The notes below the pieces were generated by a model that was given only the letters and a program-made list of their open reading frames with translations, was not told the DNA's origin and ran no database searches. Both the position numbers and the translations under genes were made by a program. Of a stretch of 64,000 nucleotides of DNA, positions 1-8,900 are shown piece by piece. The DNA lies in assembly GCF_020405205.1 (NCBI RefSeq), contig NZ_CP084469.1, positions 1 to 64,000 on the forward strand, in the 5' to 3' direction. The stretch comes from Natrinema salinisoli. GTDB lineage: Archaea > Halobacteriota > Halobacteria > Halobacteriales > Natrialbaceae. The stretch's first letter is position 1; every line of letters begins with the position of its first letter.

Positions 1-190
1 ACTCGAGACGGTAGGTGACGGGACTGAGCGACGACGTTCCGTTAGACCGACAGGACCGGTCTGCAGTCCGCCGTGGATCGGAGTTCCGACTCCCGCCGTT
101 CGGCGGCTCGTCCGAACGCCCTCGAAACCGACTCTCGGTCGTGTTCGTCGGGAATTCGCCGTACGTCACAGTGCTGCACCTACCCGAAGT

Positions 191-199
191 CTCTTAAGA
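191..199 (+). promoter_or_regulatory. TATA element of pan
   Basis: The AT-rich element TCTTAAGAA lies about 25 nt before the ATG at 222 in GC-rich DNA. That spacing fits a haloarchaeal TATA box giving a leaderless or near-leaderless transcript. Positions 1-190 hold nothing else I can support. Confidence 0.55.
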
Positions 200-221
200 A
201 CCAACACCCAAGGGACGGGTG

Positions 222-1439
222 ATGAGCGACACCGTGGACGACGTCGACCTCCCATACGACGAGGACGAGGCGTCCCAACAGGAGAAGATCCAGTCGCTCG
301 AGGAACGGCTGGAGATCCTCGAGGCGCAAAACGAGGAGATGCGCGACAGGCTCCTCGACGCCAACGCCGAGAACAACAAGTACCAGCAGAAACTCGAGCG
401 ACTCACACACGAGAACAAGAAACTCAAGCAGTCCCCGCTGTTCGTCGCCACCGTCCAGGAAGTCACGGACGAGGGCGTCATCATCAAACAGCACGGGAAC
501 AATCAGGAGGCGCTGACGGAAGTCACCGACGAGATGCGCGAGGACATCGAGCCCGACGCCCGGGTCGCGGTCAACAACTCGCTATCTATCGTCAAGCCCC
601 TCTCGAACGAAACCGACGTTCGCGCTCGCGTGATGGAAGTCACCGAGAGCCCGGACGTCAGCTACGAGGACATCGGCGGACTCGAGGAGCAGATGCAGGA
701 AGTCCGCGAAACCGTCGAGATGCCCCTCGAGAAGCCCGAGATGTTCGACGACGTCGGGATCGACCCGCCGAGCGGCGTCCTGCTCTACGGGCCGCCTGGG
801 ACCGGGAAGACGATGCTCGCCAAAGCCGTCGCCAACCAGACCGACGCCACCTTCATCAAGATGGCCGGCTCGGAGCTGGTCCACAAGTTCATCGGCGAGG
901 GTGCCAAGCTCGTTCGCGACCTCTTCGACGTCGCACGTGAGCACGAACCCGCCGTCATCTTCATCGACGAGATCGACGCCATCGCCGCCAAGCGGACCGA
1001 GTCCAAGACCTCCGGCGACGCCGAGGTCCAGCGGACGATGATGCAGCTTCTGAGCGAGATGGACGGCTTCGAGGAGCGCGGTGAGATCCGCATCATCGCC
1101 GCAACCAACCGCTTCGACATGCTCGACCGCGCCATCCTCCGCCCCGGCCGGTTCGACCGCCTGATCGAGGTGCCCAAGCCGAACGCGGAAGGTCGCGAGA
1201 TCATCTTCGAGATCCACACCCGCGGGATGAACGTCGCCGACGACGTCGACTTCGCCGAACTGGCGGTCGACGCCGAGGAGGCGTCGGGTGCCGACATCAA
1301 GGCCGTCTGTACCGAGGCCGGCATGTTCGCCATCCGCGACGACCGCACCGAGATCCGGATGGAGGACTTCCGCAGCGCCTGGGACAAAGTCCAGGCCGAG
1401 TCCGACGAGGGCGAAGAAGTCTCGAAGACCTTCGCCTGA
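222..1439 (+). CDS. pan: Proteasome-activating nucleotidase (PAN), AAA ATPase
   Basis: This is the ATP-dependent unfoldase that feeds proteins into the archaeal 20S proteasome. The 405-residue product shows the family order: acidic N-terminus, coiled coil (about 15-70), OB-like segment (about 75-150) and one AAA+ module with Walker A GPPGTGKT (about 190-197), Walker B VIFIDEID (about 245) and the arginine-rich RPGRFDR second-region motif. An in-frame GTG at 219 is directly followed by ATG at 222; ATG is preferred because it fits the TATA spacing. The protein ends in TFA, whereas canonical PAN ends in a hydrophobic-Tyr-X motif that opens the proteasome gate, so docking may differ. It is monocistronic. 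The family call is very secure; which PAN paralogue it is cannot be told from the window. Confidence 0.96.
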   Translation: MSDTVDDVDLPYDEDEASQQEKIQSLEERLEILEAQNEEMRDRLLDANAENNKYQQKLERLTHENKKLKQSPLFVATVQEVTDEGVIIKQHGNNQEALTEVTDEMREDIEPDARVAVNNSLSIVKPLSNETDVRARVMEVTESPDVSYEDIGGLEEQMQEVRETVEMPLEKPEMFDDVGIDPPSGVLLYGPPGTGKTMLAKAVANQTDATFIKMAGSELVHKFIGEGAKLVRDLFDVAREHEPAVIFIDEIDAIAAKRTESKTSGDAEVQRTMMQLLSEMDGFEERGEIRIIAATNRFDMLDRAILRPGRFDRLIEVPKPNAEGREIIFEIHTRGMNVADDVDFAELAVDAEEASGADIKAVCTEAGMFAIRDDRTEIRMEDFRSAWDKVQAESDEGEEVSKTFA

Positions 1440-1614
1440 AGGAGTCGCTCGAGGTCGACGTCGATCTTTTGCTTCGGTTTCACTGCGACGGGCGACAGCA
1501 TTTGGCGTACCCATTGACTGACGGATGCGACACTATTCGAGAGACGCCGCGAGGGTGACATGTGCAAACTGAACGGGTATCCGACTCGATTCTCTCTACT
1601 GACGTGGGCCGACT

Positions 1615-1938
1615 ATGGCCACTGAGAAATCACCACCCTCCCGAAACGATATCGAGAACCGAATCGAACAGGTCGGAACGTACTCTCGCGCGGTCCGGAT
1701 CGGCTTTCTGATCATCCTGGGCGCCTTTGTCTTGACGGTCGTCGGCGTCCTTCCGGCGAACCTCGAGAGCGCCGCAGCGGCGATCGAAGCGATACAACTC
1801 CCGCTGATCTTCGTCGGACTGGGGCTGATCCTGTACGGGATCGGGATGCACCTCCATCTCATGCACCTGAACCTGGTTCGCCAGCTACAGCCCGAACCCG
1901 GCGACGGCGCTCACTCGAGCGATAGCGCTGCCGACTGA
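1615..1938 (+). CDS. Small two-helix membrane protein, unknown function
   Basis: I do not recognise a family. The 107-residue product has a polar N-terminus (about 1-28), a hydrophobic helix at about 30-50 (GFLIILGAFVLTVVGVL), an amphipathic Ala-rich linker, a second helix at about 65-82 (LIFVGLGLILYGIGMHL) and an acidic tail. Acidic composition and third-position GC match neighbouring genes, which supports coding. It stands alone between pan and a minus-strand gene, in a cytoplasmic-membrane context. No catalytic residues are visible. Confidence 0.7.
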   Translation: MATEKSPPSRNDIENRIEQVGTYSRAVRIGFLIILGAFVLTVVGVLPANLESAAAAIEAIQLPLIFVGLGLILYGIGMHLHLMHLNLVRQLQPEPGDGAHSSDSAAD

Positions 1939-2030
1939 TTCGATCGAGGGGACTGTGTACGTGGAACCTCCGTCGTCCCTCGTTTCGAGACCGATCAAAA
2001 CGAGACGACGACGCGGAGCGATTTTCCGCG

Positions 2031-2168
2031 TTACAGGACCGAGAAGACGAGCCACGGGACGATGAACATGGCCAGCGTCAACACTGCGAGGATCAGTGCG
2101 TACCCGATGCCCGTTCCCGCCGCAGTGAGCCACGAGGGATGGTCGAATTCGCTGAGATCGACTGGCAT
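2031..2168 (-). CDS. 45-residue single-helix membrane protein
   Basis: This short minus-strand ORF starts MPVDLSEFDHPSWLTAAG and continues into one long hydrophobic helix (about 18-44) that ends at the stop codon. A TATA element sits about 25 nt upstream of the ATG, as expected for a leaderless gene. The soluble Asp/Glu N-terminus followed by one membrane span resembles the many small membrane proteins of haloarchaea. Function is unknown. Support is the promoter spacing and composition; I claim no homologue. Confidence 0.6.
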   Translation of the reverse strand: MPVDLSEFDHPSWLTAAGTGIGYALILAVLTLAMFIVPWLVFSVL

Positions 2169-2190
2169 GTGTTCGTCATCCGGTGACGAA

Positions 2191-2200
2191 CGCATAAACG
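2191..2200 (-). promoter_or_regulatory. TATA element for the 45-residue membrane protein
   Basis: On the minus strand this reads CGTTTATGCG, centred about 27 nt upstream of the ATG at 2168. That is the usual distance for a leaderless haloarchaeal promoter. Confidence 0.5.
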
Positions 2201-2252
2201 TACCGGAACCCCGCCTCGGGAATAGCGGTTTACCGGCCGGTTCGGGCCGGGA

Positions 2253-2474
2253 CTAGCGATAGATGTTTCGATACCGCTCGCGATACTCTCGAAGGGCGAG
2301 TCGGGCCCTGCGCCGCGAGGTGAAGCCGAATCCGATCGCGTCGCACGCACCGTTGTCACACTCCCATCGGAAGGTCCCGGAGCCGGGGTCTCTCGAGACC
2401 GAGACGTCCGTCTCGCACAGCGGGCAGGTCCACCCCCACCGCATATCGCCTGTGTCCACATTCGGGCGACCCAT
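2253..2474 (-). CDS. Small zinc-finger protein
   Basis: The 73-residue product contains a CPLC pair (about 17-20) and a later CDNGAC pair (about 39-44), spaced as in a treble-clef or zinc-ribbon knuckle. A strongly basic helix follows ([18 protein letters not shown], about 53-70). Haloarchaea encode many such single zinc-finger microproteins of mostly unknown role; nucleic-acid or protein binding is plausible. It is transcribed alone on the minus strand. TATA-like sequence occurs on that strand near 2507-2514 and 2536-2544. No specific family name is assigned. Confidence 0.75.
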   Translation of the reverse strand: MGRPNVDTGDMRWGWTCPLCETDVSVSRDPGSGTFRWECDNGACDAIGFGFTSRRRARLALREYRERYRNIYR

Positions 2475-2596
2475 ACTGGTTCTACGGTCGGCTTGGAGCG
2501 GAGGGTGAAAAGCTCGGACCTGAATCCGTGCACCAGTTATAAGGAGCCGTCAGGTTCGACCGTCGCGACACTGCAATCGAAATCGGTTTTCGGACC

Positions 2597-2604
2597 GCTT
2601 TTAC
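2597..2604 (+). promoter_or_regulatory. TATA element of guaA amidotransferase gene
   Basis: GCTTTTAC is centred about 28 nt before the ATG at 2629. The spacing supports that downstream ATG over an in-frame GTG at 2608, which would overlap the promoter region. Confidence 0.5.
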
Positions 2605-2628
2605 CGGGTGGCCCGCTACGAGCACCCA

Positions 2629-3183
2629 ATGACGAAGATCGTCGTGGTGGACAATCATGGACAGTTCACCCACCTCGAGCGCCGGGCGCTTCGCGACCTC
2701 GGCGTCGATACGGAGCTGATCGACAACGACACACCGCCGGAAGACGTCGACGCCGACGGCGTCGTCCTCTCGGGCGGCCCGGACATGGACCGGATCGGGC
2801 GCTCCGCCGACTACCTCGAGGCGGACGTGCCAGTTCTCGGCATCTGTCTGGGAATGCAACTGATCGCGGACGAACTGGGCGGCCGCGTCGGGGGCGGCGA
2901 GTACGGCGGCTATGCGGACGTCACCGTCGATATCGTCGACGACGAAGACCCGCTGACCGGATCGCTCCATCCCGAGACCCGCGTCTGGGCGAGCCACGCC
3001 GACGAAGTGAAGGAACTCCCCGACGGATTCGAACTGACCGCGAAAAGCGACGTCTGCGACGTCGAGGCGATGAGCGATACCGATCGGGACCTCTACGGCG
3101 TCCAGTGGCACCCCGAGGTCGCCCACACCGAGGAAGGAGACGAGATTTTCGAGAACTTCCTGGCGGTCTGCGAATCCGAGTAG
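2629..3183 (+). CDS. guaAa: GMP synthase glutamine amidotransferase subunit A
   Basis: This class I glutamine amidotransferase supplies ammonia for converting XMP to GMP. In archaea it is a separate polypeptide from the ATP-pyrophosphatase subunit. The 184-residue length matches the split archaeal form. Visible motifs are the N-terminal IVVVDNHGQFTH, the oxyanion segment VVLSGGPDMDR, the catalytic Cys in GICLGMQL (about 82) and the His in GVQWHPE (about 162) with its partner Glu. The ATP-PPase subunit is not in this window. The start is chosen by TATA spacing. Other class I amidotransferases are possible, but the IVVVDN-like start and the length are typical of GuaA subunit A. Confidence 0.9.
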   Translation: MTKIVVVDNHGQFTHLERRALRDLGVDTELIDNDTPPEDVDADGVVLSGGPDMDRIGRSADYLEADVPVLGICLGMQLIADELGGRVGGGEYGGYADVTVDIVDDEDPLTGSLHPETRVWASHADEVKELPDGFELTAKSDVCDVEAMSDTDRDLYGVQWHPEVAHTEEGDEIFENFLAVCESE

Positions 3184-3303
3184 TCCCGCGAACTGCAGAC
3201 TCCCGAACTGCAGATTCTGCCGTCTGAGTCGCCTGAATACGCTCATCTCAACTGCAAGCCGCTTGCTTATTGAAATCACTGCTGTCCACTCGGACGAACG
3301 CCT

Positions 3304-3801
3304 ATGACCATAGATTCGACCGAAGACCTCTTCGTAGACGGACTGAAGCACGCGTACTACACCGAACAGCGCCTCGTCGACGCGCTCGAGGAACTCGAGC
3401 AGACCTCCACGAGCGAGGAACTCAAATCGGGATTCGCCGAGCACCGCGAGGAAACTAAAAACCAGATCGACCGCCTCGAGACGGTGTTCGAGCACGTCGA
3501 CGCCTCTCCAGAGGGAGAAGAGGACCCGGTCGTCGAGGGAATGATCGAGGCCCACGAGGAGTTCGTGGACAAGGACCCGAGCGACGAAGCGCTCGATCGG
3601 TTCAACATCGCCGCCGGACAGAAGTCCGAGCACTACGAGATCGCCGTCTACGGGAACCTCATCCCGATGGCCGATCAGCTCGGACTCGACGACGCCGCGG
3701 ACACCCTCGAGGAGACGTTGCGGGAGGAACAGGACGAACTCGAGACCCTCTCGGAGATGGGCGAGGAGTTCGATTACGGCGAACTCGAGGTTTCGGAGTA
3801 A
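3304..3801 (+). CDS. DUF892 (YciE/YciF-like) ferritin-like protein
   Basis: The 165-residue all-helical acidic protein begins with the family signature DLFVDGLKHAYYTEQRLVDAL and contains AEHREETKNQIDRLETVF and later KSEHYEIAVYGNL (about 103-115). This is the four-helix, di-metal-site fold of the DUF892 family. In bacteria these proteins are stress-associated, but the reaction is not established. The gene is monocistronic. A weak AT-rich patch at about 3262-3270 could be its TATA element. The family call is firm; a role in oxidative or desiccation stress is inference from the family. Confidence 0.9.
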   Translation: MTIDSTEDLFVDGLKHAYYTEQRLVDALEELEQTSTSEELKSGFAEHREETKNQIDRLETVFEHVDASPEGEEDPVVEGMIEAHEEFVDKDPSDEALDRFNIAAGQKSEHYEIAVYGNLIPMADQLGLDDAADTLEETLREEQDELETLSEMGEEFDYGELEVSE

Positions 3802-3901
3802 GTCGACCGGTCCGTACGCTCTTTTTCGAGACCGGTGATCGACAGGGACTGGCCGCTGTACTGGTCCGGGCTCGGATCGGGGCTCGTCGCTCCTCGAGCG
3901 A

Positions 3902-4342
3902 TCAGTCCCTTCGGCGCTGGACGACGAGGTCGGTTACCATCGTCATCACCGGCTCGCCGTCGACGCGGGCCGAGAGTTCGTAGTCGAGGTAGCCGTGGCT
4001 GTCGGTGTGCTCTGGGGTCGTTTTGTCCAGCACCTCGCCGCTGATGACGAGGGTGTCGCCGGGACGAACCGGTTCGTGCCAGGCGAGTTCGGAGAGATAC
4101 CGTGCGCCCATGTTCGCGACGTCGCGGAGGTATTCGTTGACCCAGATGCGCATCGCGACCGCGACCGTGTGGAAACCGCTGGCGATGAGGCCGCCGTGGA
4201 CCGACTCCGATGCGGCTTCGGGATCGACGTGGAATCGTTGTGGATCCCATTTCCTGGCGAACGACACGATTTCGTCTTCGGTCAGCGTTCGCTCTCCGAA
4301 GGTCGTCTCCGCACCGATCTCGATGTCTTCGAAGTACTGCAT
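3902..4342 (-). CDS. MaoC-family hot-dog hydratase/dehydratase
   Basis: The 146-residue product has the hydratase-2 signature WDPQRFHVDPEAA (catalytic Asp about 33, His about 38), followed by GGLIASGFHTVAVAMR. This is the single hot-dog fold of (R)-specific enoyl-CoA hydratases. Family members hydrate or dehydrate acyl-CoA thioesters in fatty-acid or polyhydroxyalkanoate metabolism. The natural substrate here is unknown, as no other pathway gene is adjacent. It is transcribed divergently from the NmrA-type gene. The length is normal for a stand-alone MaoC domain. Confidence 0.9.
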   Translation of the reverse strand: MQYFEDIEIGAETTFGERTLTEDEIVSFARKWDPQRFHVDPEAASESVHGGLIASGFHTVAVAMRIWVNEYLRDVANMGARYLSELAWHEPVRPGDTLVISGEVLDKTTPEHTDSHGYLDYELSARVDGEPVMTMVTDLVVQRRRD

Positions 4343-4510
4343 AGTTGATCGTTCGACGGCGATCCGGAAAGTTCCACAGACTGGGTACGGGCTCGTCGCC
4401 GGTTTCGCTTCCGTCTCCAGAATGAAACCATCCGGATATCCCGAACTCCGCTCCTATCGGAACTCGTGACGGTAACATCAGTGTTAGGTGGTATCCTTAA
4501 TGTCCAATAT

Positions 4511-4519
4511 GTTATATTT
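4511..4519 (+). promoter_or_regulatory. TATA element upstream of leader ORF and NmrA gene
   Basis: GTTATATTT is the strongest AT-rich element in the 285-bp divergent spacer. It lies about 31 nt before the ATG of a 26-codon leader ORF and about 113 nt before the NmrA-type start. The main transcript therefore probably begins near the leader ORF. Confidence 0.55.
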
Positions 4520-4545
4520 GTATTCGGCCCGTCTCCCGATACGTA

Positions 4546-4626
4546 ATGAACCCGGTCGACGCCGTCGTTCGGACAGCAATCGTATCGCACACCACTGACA
4601 ACCTGCGTGCTGGAGAGGTGAACTGA
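4546..4626 (+). CDS. Possible 26-codon leader ORF
   Basis: An ATG at 4546 opens 26 codons (MNPVDAVVRTAIVSHTTDNL...) that end in TGA one base before the next gene's ATG. Its start is positioned for leaderless translation from the TATA at 4511. The last codons contain a GGAGAGGTGA Shine-Dalgarno-like stretch at 4612-4621 that would serve the downstream gene. It could be a regulatory leader peptide, a small protein or chance. I see no homologue, so confidence is low. Confidence 0.3.
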   Translation: MNPVDAVVRTAIVSHTTDNLRAGEVN

Positions 4627-4627
4627 T

Positions 4628-5530
4628 ATGACGAGCGTACTCGTCACCGGTGCGACCGGCAACCAGGGCGGCGCGGTCGTCGCCCACTTGCTCGAGTCCG
4701 ACGCCGATTTCGACGTATACGGACTGACCCGCGACGCCTCCGGAGACCGCGCCCGGGAGTTGGCCGAGCAGGGCGTGACGATGGTCGAGGGAGATATGAA
4801 CGACAAGGAGTCGCTGGCGCCGCACGTCGCGGACGTCGACGCGGTCTTCGCCGTCACGAACTTCTGGACGCAGGGGTACGACGCGCAGGTTCAGCAAGGG
4901 AAAAACGTCGCCGAAGTCGCCGCCGAGGAGGGCGTCGACCAGTTCGTGCTGAGCGGCGTCGGCAGTCACGAGCGCGACACGGGTATCCCTCACTTCGATT
5001 CGGCGTGGGAGATCGACCAGCACGCGCAGGGACTCGACCTGCCGCTGACCGTCCTCCAGCCCGTGTTCTTCTTCCAGAACTTCGAGGCGTTCGCCGAGGA
5101 CGTCGTTGAGGACGGCCAGATCGCGCTGCCCCTCGAGGAGGGCGTCTCCCTCCAGATGATCGACGTCGACGACGTCGGTCGCGCTGCTGCGGTCGCGTTC
5201 GAACACCCTGACGAGTTCGTCGGGGAGCGCGTCGAACTCGCGGGAGACGAACTGACTCTGGCGGAAACCGCCGAGGTGCTCTCGACGGTCACTGGCCGAG
5301 AGGTCGACCCCGTTCACGTCCCCATCGAGGACGCCTACGACTCATTCGGCGAGGAGTTCACCGTCATGTGCGAGTGGTTCAACGAGGTCGGCTACGACGC
5401 CGACATCGGCGAGCTCGAGGACCGGTTCGGATTCGAGTTCACGCGGCTTCCCGAGTACCTCCGCGAAAACGGCTGGGAGGACAAAGAGGGAATGGCGTCG
5501 ACGCCCGGCTGGGTCAAGGCGATGCAGTAG
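4628..5530 (+). CDS. NmrA-like NAD(P)-binding (atypical SDR) protein
   Basis: The 300-residue product starts with the Rossmann glycine motif VLVTGATGNQGGAVV (about 4-18) and keeps typical NmrA/HSCARG features: LTRDASGDRARELAEQG, the VDAVFAVTNFW segment and QMIDVDDVGRAAAVAF. NmrA-family proteins are atypical short-chain dehydrogenases; many bind NAD(P) as redox sensors, others reduce quinones or isoflavones. No catalytic Tyr-X3-Lys pair is obvious, so a sensor role is possible. It is one of the few genes here with a clear Shine-Dalgarno (4612-4621), consistent with translation downstream of a leader. It diverges from the MaoC gene. Confidence 0.88.
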   Translation: MTSVLVTGATGNQGGAVVAHLLESDADFDVYGLTRDASGDRARELAEQGVTMVEGDMNDKESLAPHVADVDAVFAVTNFWTQGYDAQVQQGKNVAEVAAEEGVDQFVLSGVGSHERDTGIPHFDSAWEIDQHAQGLDLPLTVLQPVFFFQNFEAFAEDVVEDGQIALPLEEGVSLQMIDVDDVGRAAAVAFEHPDEFVGERVELAGDELTLAETAEVLSTVTGREVDPVHVPIEDAYDSFGEEFTVMCEWFNEVGYDADIGELEDRFGFEFTRLPEYLRENGWEDKEGMASTPGWVKAMQ

Positions 5531-5859
5531 TCACGTTGAGGCAGCGGCGATCGTCGGCCTCCGACGATGCTGGTCTCGTTATCGGCGTCGGAAGGGCGTC
5601 AATCGGCCGGTGACGCGCGGTTCAGACGACAGCGACTGGCACGCAACACCGATCGTTAGGCGACAGTTTTCGGTCCTATTTTCGCGCGATCGATCGCAAA
5701 TCGGGGCGTCGAGTCACATCCGAGATCCGTGCTGCCGACGAGTGCGAACGCGTCGGATCGGTCGTACGAGACGTGGTATCGTTGCATCCCGTGCGAAGAG
5801 CTACGAGCGTCGGTACCTGTGTTTCCCCGGAAGCAACGCGGCTCTCAGCTATATGTATG

Positions 5860-5867
5860 TTTAAAAG
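5860..5867 (+). promoter_or_regulatory. TATA element of the giant repeat-protein gene
   Basis: TTTAAAAG inside an AT-rich patch (5851-5871) is the only strong TATA candidate in the 381-bp spacer 5531-5911, which otherwise holds nothing recognisable. It would place the transcript start near 5890, roughly 20 nt before the ATG at 5912. Confidence 0.55.
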
Positions 5868-5911
5868 TTAAAGCCATATCCGGGAAAAAATACTATCGGA
5901 CTGTTGTTGAC

Positions 5912-8900
5912 ATGGCAGACGCTGTGAGAGTCATGAGAACGAGACAGATACGGGCAACGACACTCGCTGCCCTGGTCGTTTTGTCACTCGTTGCTGCACC
6001 GTTCGGAGTCGCAGGAATGAGTGATGCAGAACCGACCACAGAACGTATCGACGCACAGAACGACGATCTGAATCAGGTCGTCGAGACCGTTAACAACAAC
6101 GAAATCGCGACCGCAAACGACGCGATCACGTCGTTCAACAGCCAACTGCAGGAGAAAGCGTCTCTCCTCAGTGTCGACGTCGAGAACGTCAGTTCCGTCG
6201 ACGCGGTCGAGGCCACGACGGTTCCGGAAGCTCAGGGCGAGGCCGATCGCCTCCGAACCGACCTCGATGCTCGAGAGACGGCGATCTTCGACAAGATCGT
6301 GACCGTGATCAACGAGGGCGGCGTCGCTGACGTCAACCGCTCGGAGATCCAGTCGCCCGCTGACGCACGTGAGGTTGCCGACCGTCTCGAGGAGGAAGGG
6401 GGCCTCGCGACACAGGCAGCCGAGTCGCTGCGAGACGCGGCCGACCTGATCGAAAACGATCTCAGACCGCCCCTCAATGGCGCTGCCGATCAGCTGGATT
6501 CAGTTCAACCGGCCACCGGTGCGGTTGAGGGAACCATCACGGATACTGACGGCGAACCGATCGCCAATGCGACCGTTACCGCCGGCGACCAGCAGACGAC
6601 GACCGACGAGAACGGCTCCTACGGTCTCGACCTCGAGCCCGGTGAGTACTCACTCGCCATCTCGGCCGATGGGTACCAAGACGCCAGTCAGAACGTCTCG
6701 GTCGAGGCCGACGCAACGACGACGGTCGACGTTACCCTCCAGCAGGAGGACGACGGCGGCTCGGACGAGGTCGGTGAGGTCGTCGAGAGCGTCAACAACA
6801 ACGAGATCCCGACCGCGAACGACGCGATCATGTCGTTCAATAGCCAACTCCAGGAGAAGGCGTCTCTCCTCAGCGTCGACGTCGAGAACGTCAGTTCCGT
6901 CGACGCGGTCGAAGCCCAGAGCGTCCCGGAGGCTCAGGACGAAGCCGATCGCCTCCGGGCTGACCTCGATGCTCGAGAGACGGCGATCTTCGACAAGATC
7001 GTGACCGTGATCAACGAAGGCGGGGTCGCCGACGTCAACCGCTCGGAGATCCAATCGCCCGCTGACGCACGCGAAGTTGCCGACCGTCTCGAGGAGGAAG
7101 GGGGCCTCGCGACGCAGGCGGCCGAATCGCTGCGAGACGCGGCCGATCTGATCGAAAACGATCTCAGGCCGCCGCTGAACGGCGGTGCCGACAAGCTCGA
7201 CGCACTCGAAGGCGAAGAGCCGACTACCGGTACGGTCGAGGGAACCGTCACCGATGCTGACGGTGACCCGATTGCCGGTGCCACGGTCACCGTCGGCAAC
7301 GAAACGGTGACGACTGCTGCGGACGGCTCGTACGCCGTCGATCTCGAGACCGGCGACTACACGCTCACCGTCTCGGCCGACGCCTACGAGGAGACCAGCG
7401 AGGACGTGACTGTCGAAGCCGACACGACCACGACTGTCGACGTCACACTGGAACTCACGCCCACTGACGGGACCCTCGAAGGCACCGTCACTGACGCGGA
7501 CGGCGAGCCGATCGCGGGTGCGACCGTCGCCGTTGACGACCAGCAGACGACGACCGACGAGAACGGCTCCTACAGCCTCGAACTCGAGGCCGGCGACTAC
7601 ACGCTCGCGGTCTCGGCCGAGGGCTACGAGGACGCCAGCCAGAACGTCACGATCGAGGTCGAAACGACCACGACCGCTGACGTGACGCTCGAGGAACGTC
7701 CCGGATCCGTCGAAGGGACCGTCACTGACGCCGACGGCGAGCCGGTCGCCGGCGCCACCGTCACTGTCGGTGATCAGCAGACGACGACCGGCGAGAACGG
7801 CTCCTACGCCGTCGATATCGAGCCGGGCGAGTACACGCTCGAGATCAGTGCCGAGGGCTATCAGGATGCCAGCGAAGACGTGACGGTCGAGGCCGGCGGA
7901 ACCACGACCGCCGACGTGACGCTGGAGCCCGTGCCGACTGACGGCACCCTCGAAGGCACCGTCACTGACACGGACGGCGAACCGATCGCCGATGCGACCG
8001 TCAGTGCCGGCGATCTGGAGACGACGACCGACGAGAACGGCACCTACAGTCTCCAACTCGAGGCCGGCGACTACACCCTCGAGGTCAGTGCCGAGGGGTA
8101 CGAGGACGCTAGCGAGGACGTGACGGTCGAGGTCGAATCGACCACGACTGCCGACGTCACCCTCGAAGAACGTCCCGGATCCGTCGAAGGAACCGTCACC
8201 GACGCTGCCGGCGAGCCGATCGCCGACGCGACCGTTACCGCCGGTGACGAAACGGTGATGACCGGCGACGATGGTACGTACGCCCTCGAGCTCGAACCGG
8301 GCGAGTACGCGCTCGAAGTCAGTGCTGAGGGCTACGAGACTGTCAGTGAAGACGTGACGGTCGACGCCGACGCGACTACGACCGTCGACGTCACGCTAGA
8401 AGCGGTCGATGGCACGCTCGAAGGTACTGTAACCGACATGAGCGGTGACGCGATCGCCGATGCGACCGTCACCGTCGGTGACCAGCAGACGACGACCGAC
8501 GACAACGGTACCTACAGCCTCGATCTCGAGCCCGGCGAGTACACGCTCACCGCCTCGGCCGAGAGCTACGAAGACGCCAGCCAGACCGTCTCGGTCGAAG
8601 CCGACGCGACCACGACCGCCGACGTGACGCTGGAGCCCGTGCCGACTGACGGGACTCTCGAAGGCACCGTTACTGACACGGATGGCGAGTCGATCGCTGG
8701 CGCGACAGTTACCGCCGGGGACCAGCAGACGACGACCGACGACAACGGCACTTACAGCCTCGACCTCGAGGCCGGCGACTACACCCTCGAGGTCAGCGCC
8801 GAGGGCTACGAGGACGCCAGCCAGAACGTCTCGATCGAGGTCGAATCGACCACGACCGCAGACGTCACCCTCGAAGAAGCGACCGGAGCCGTCGAAGGAA

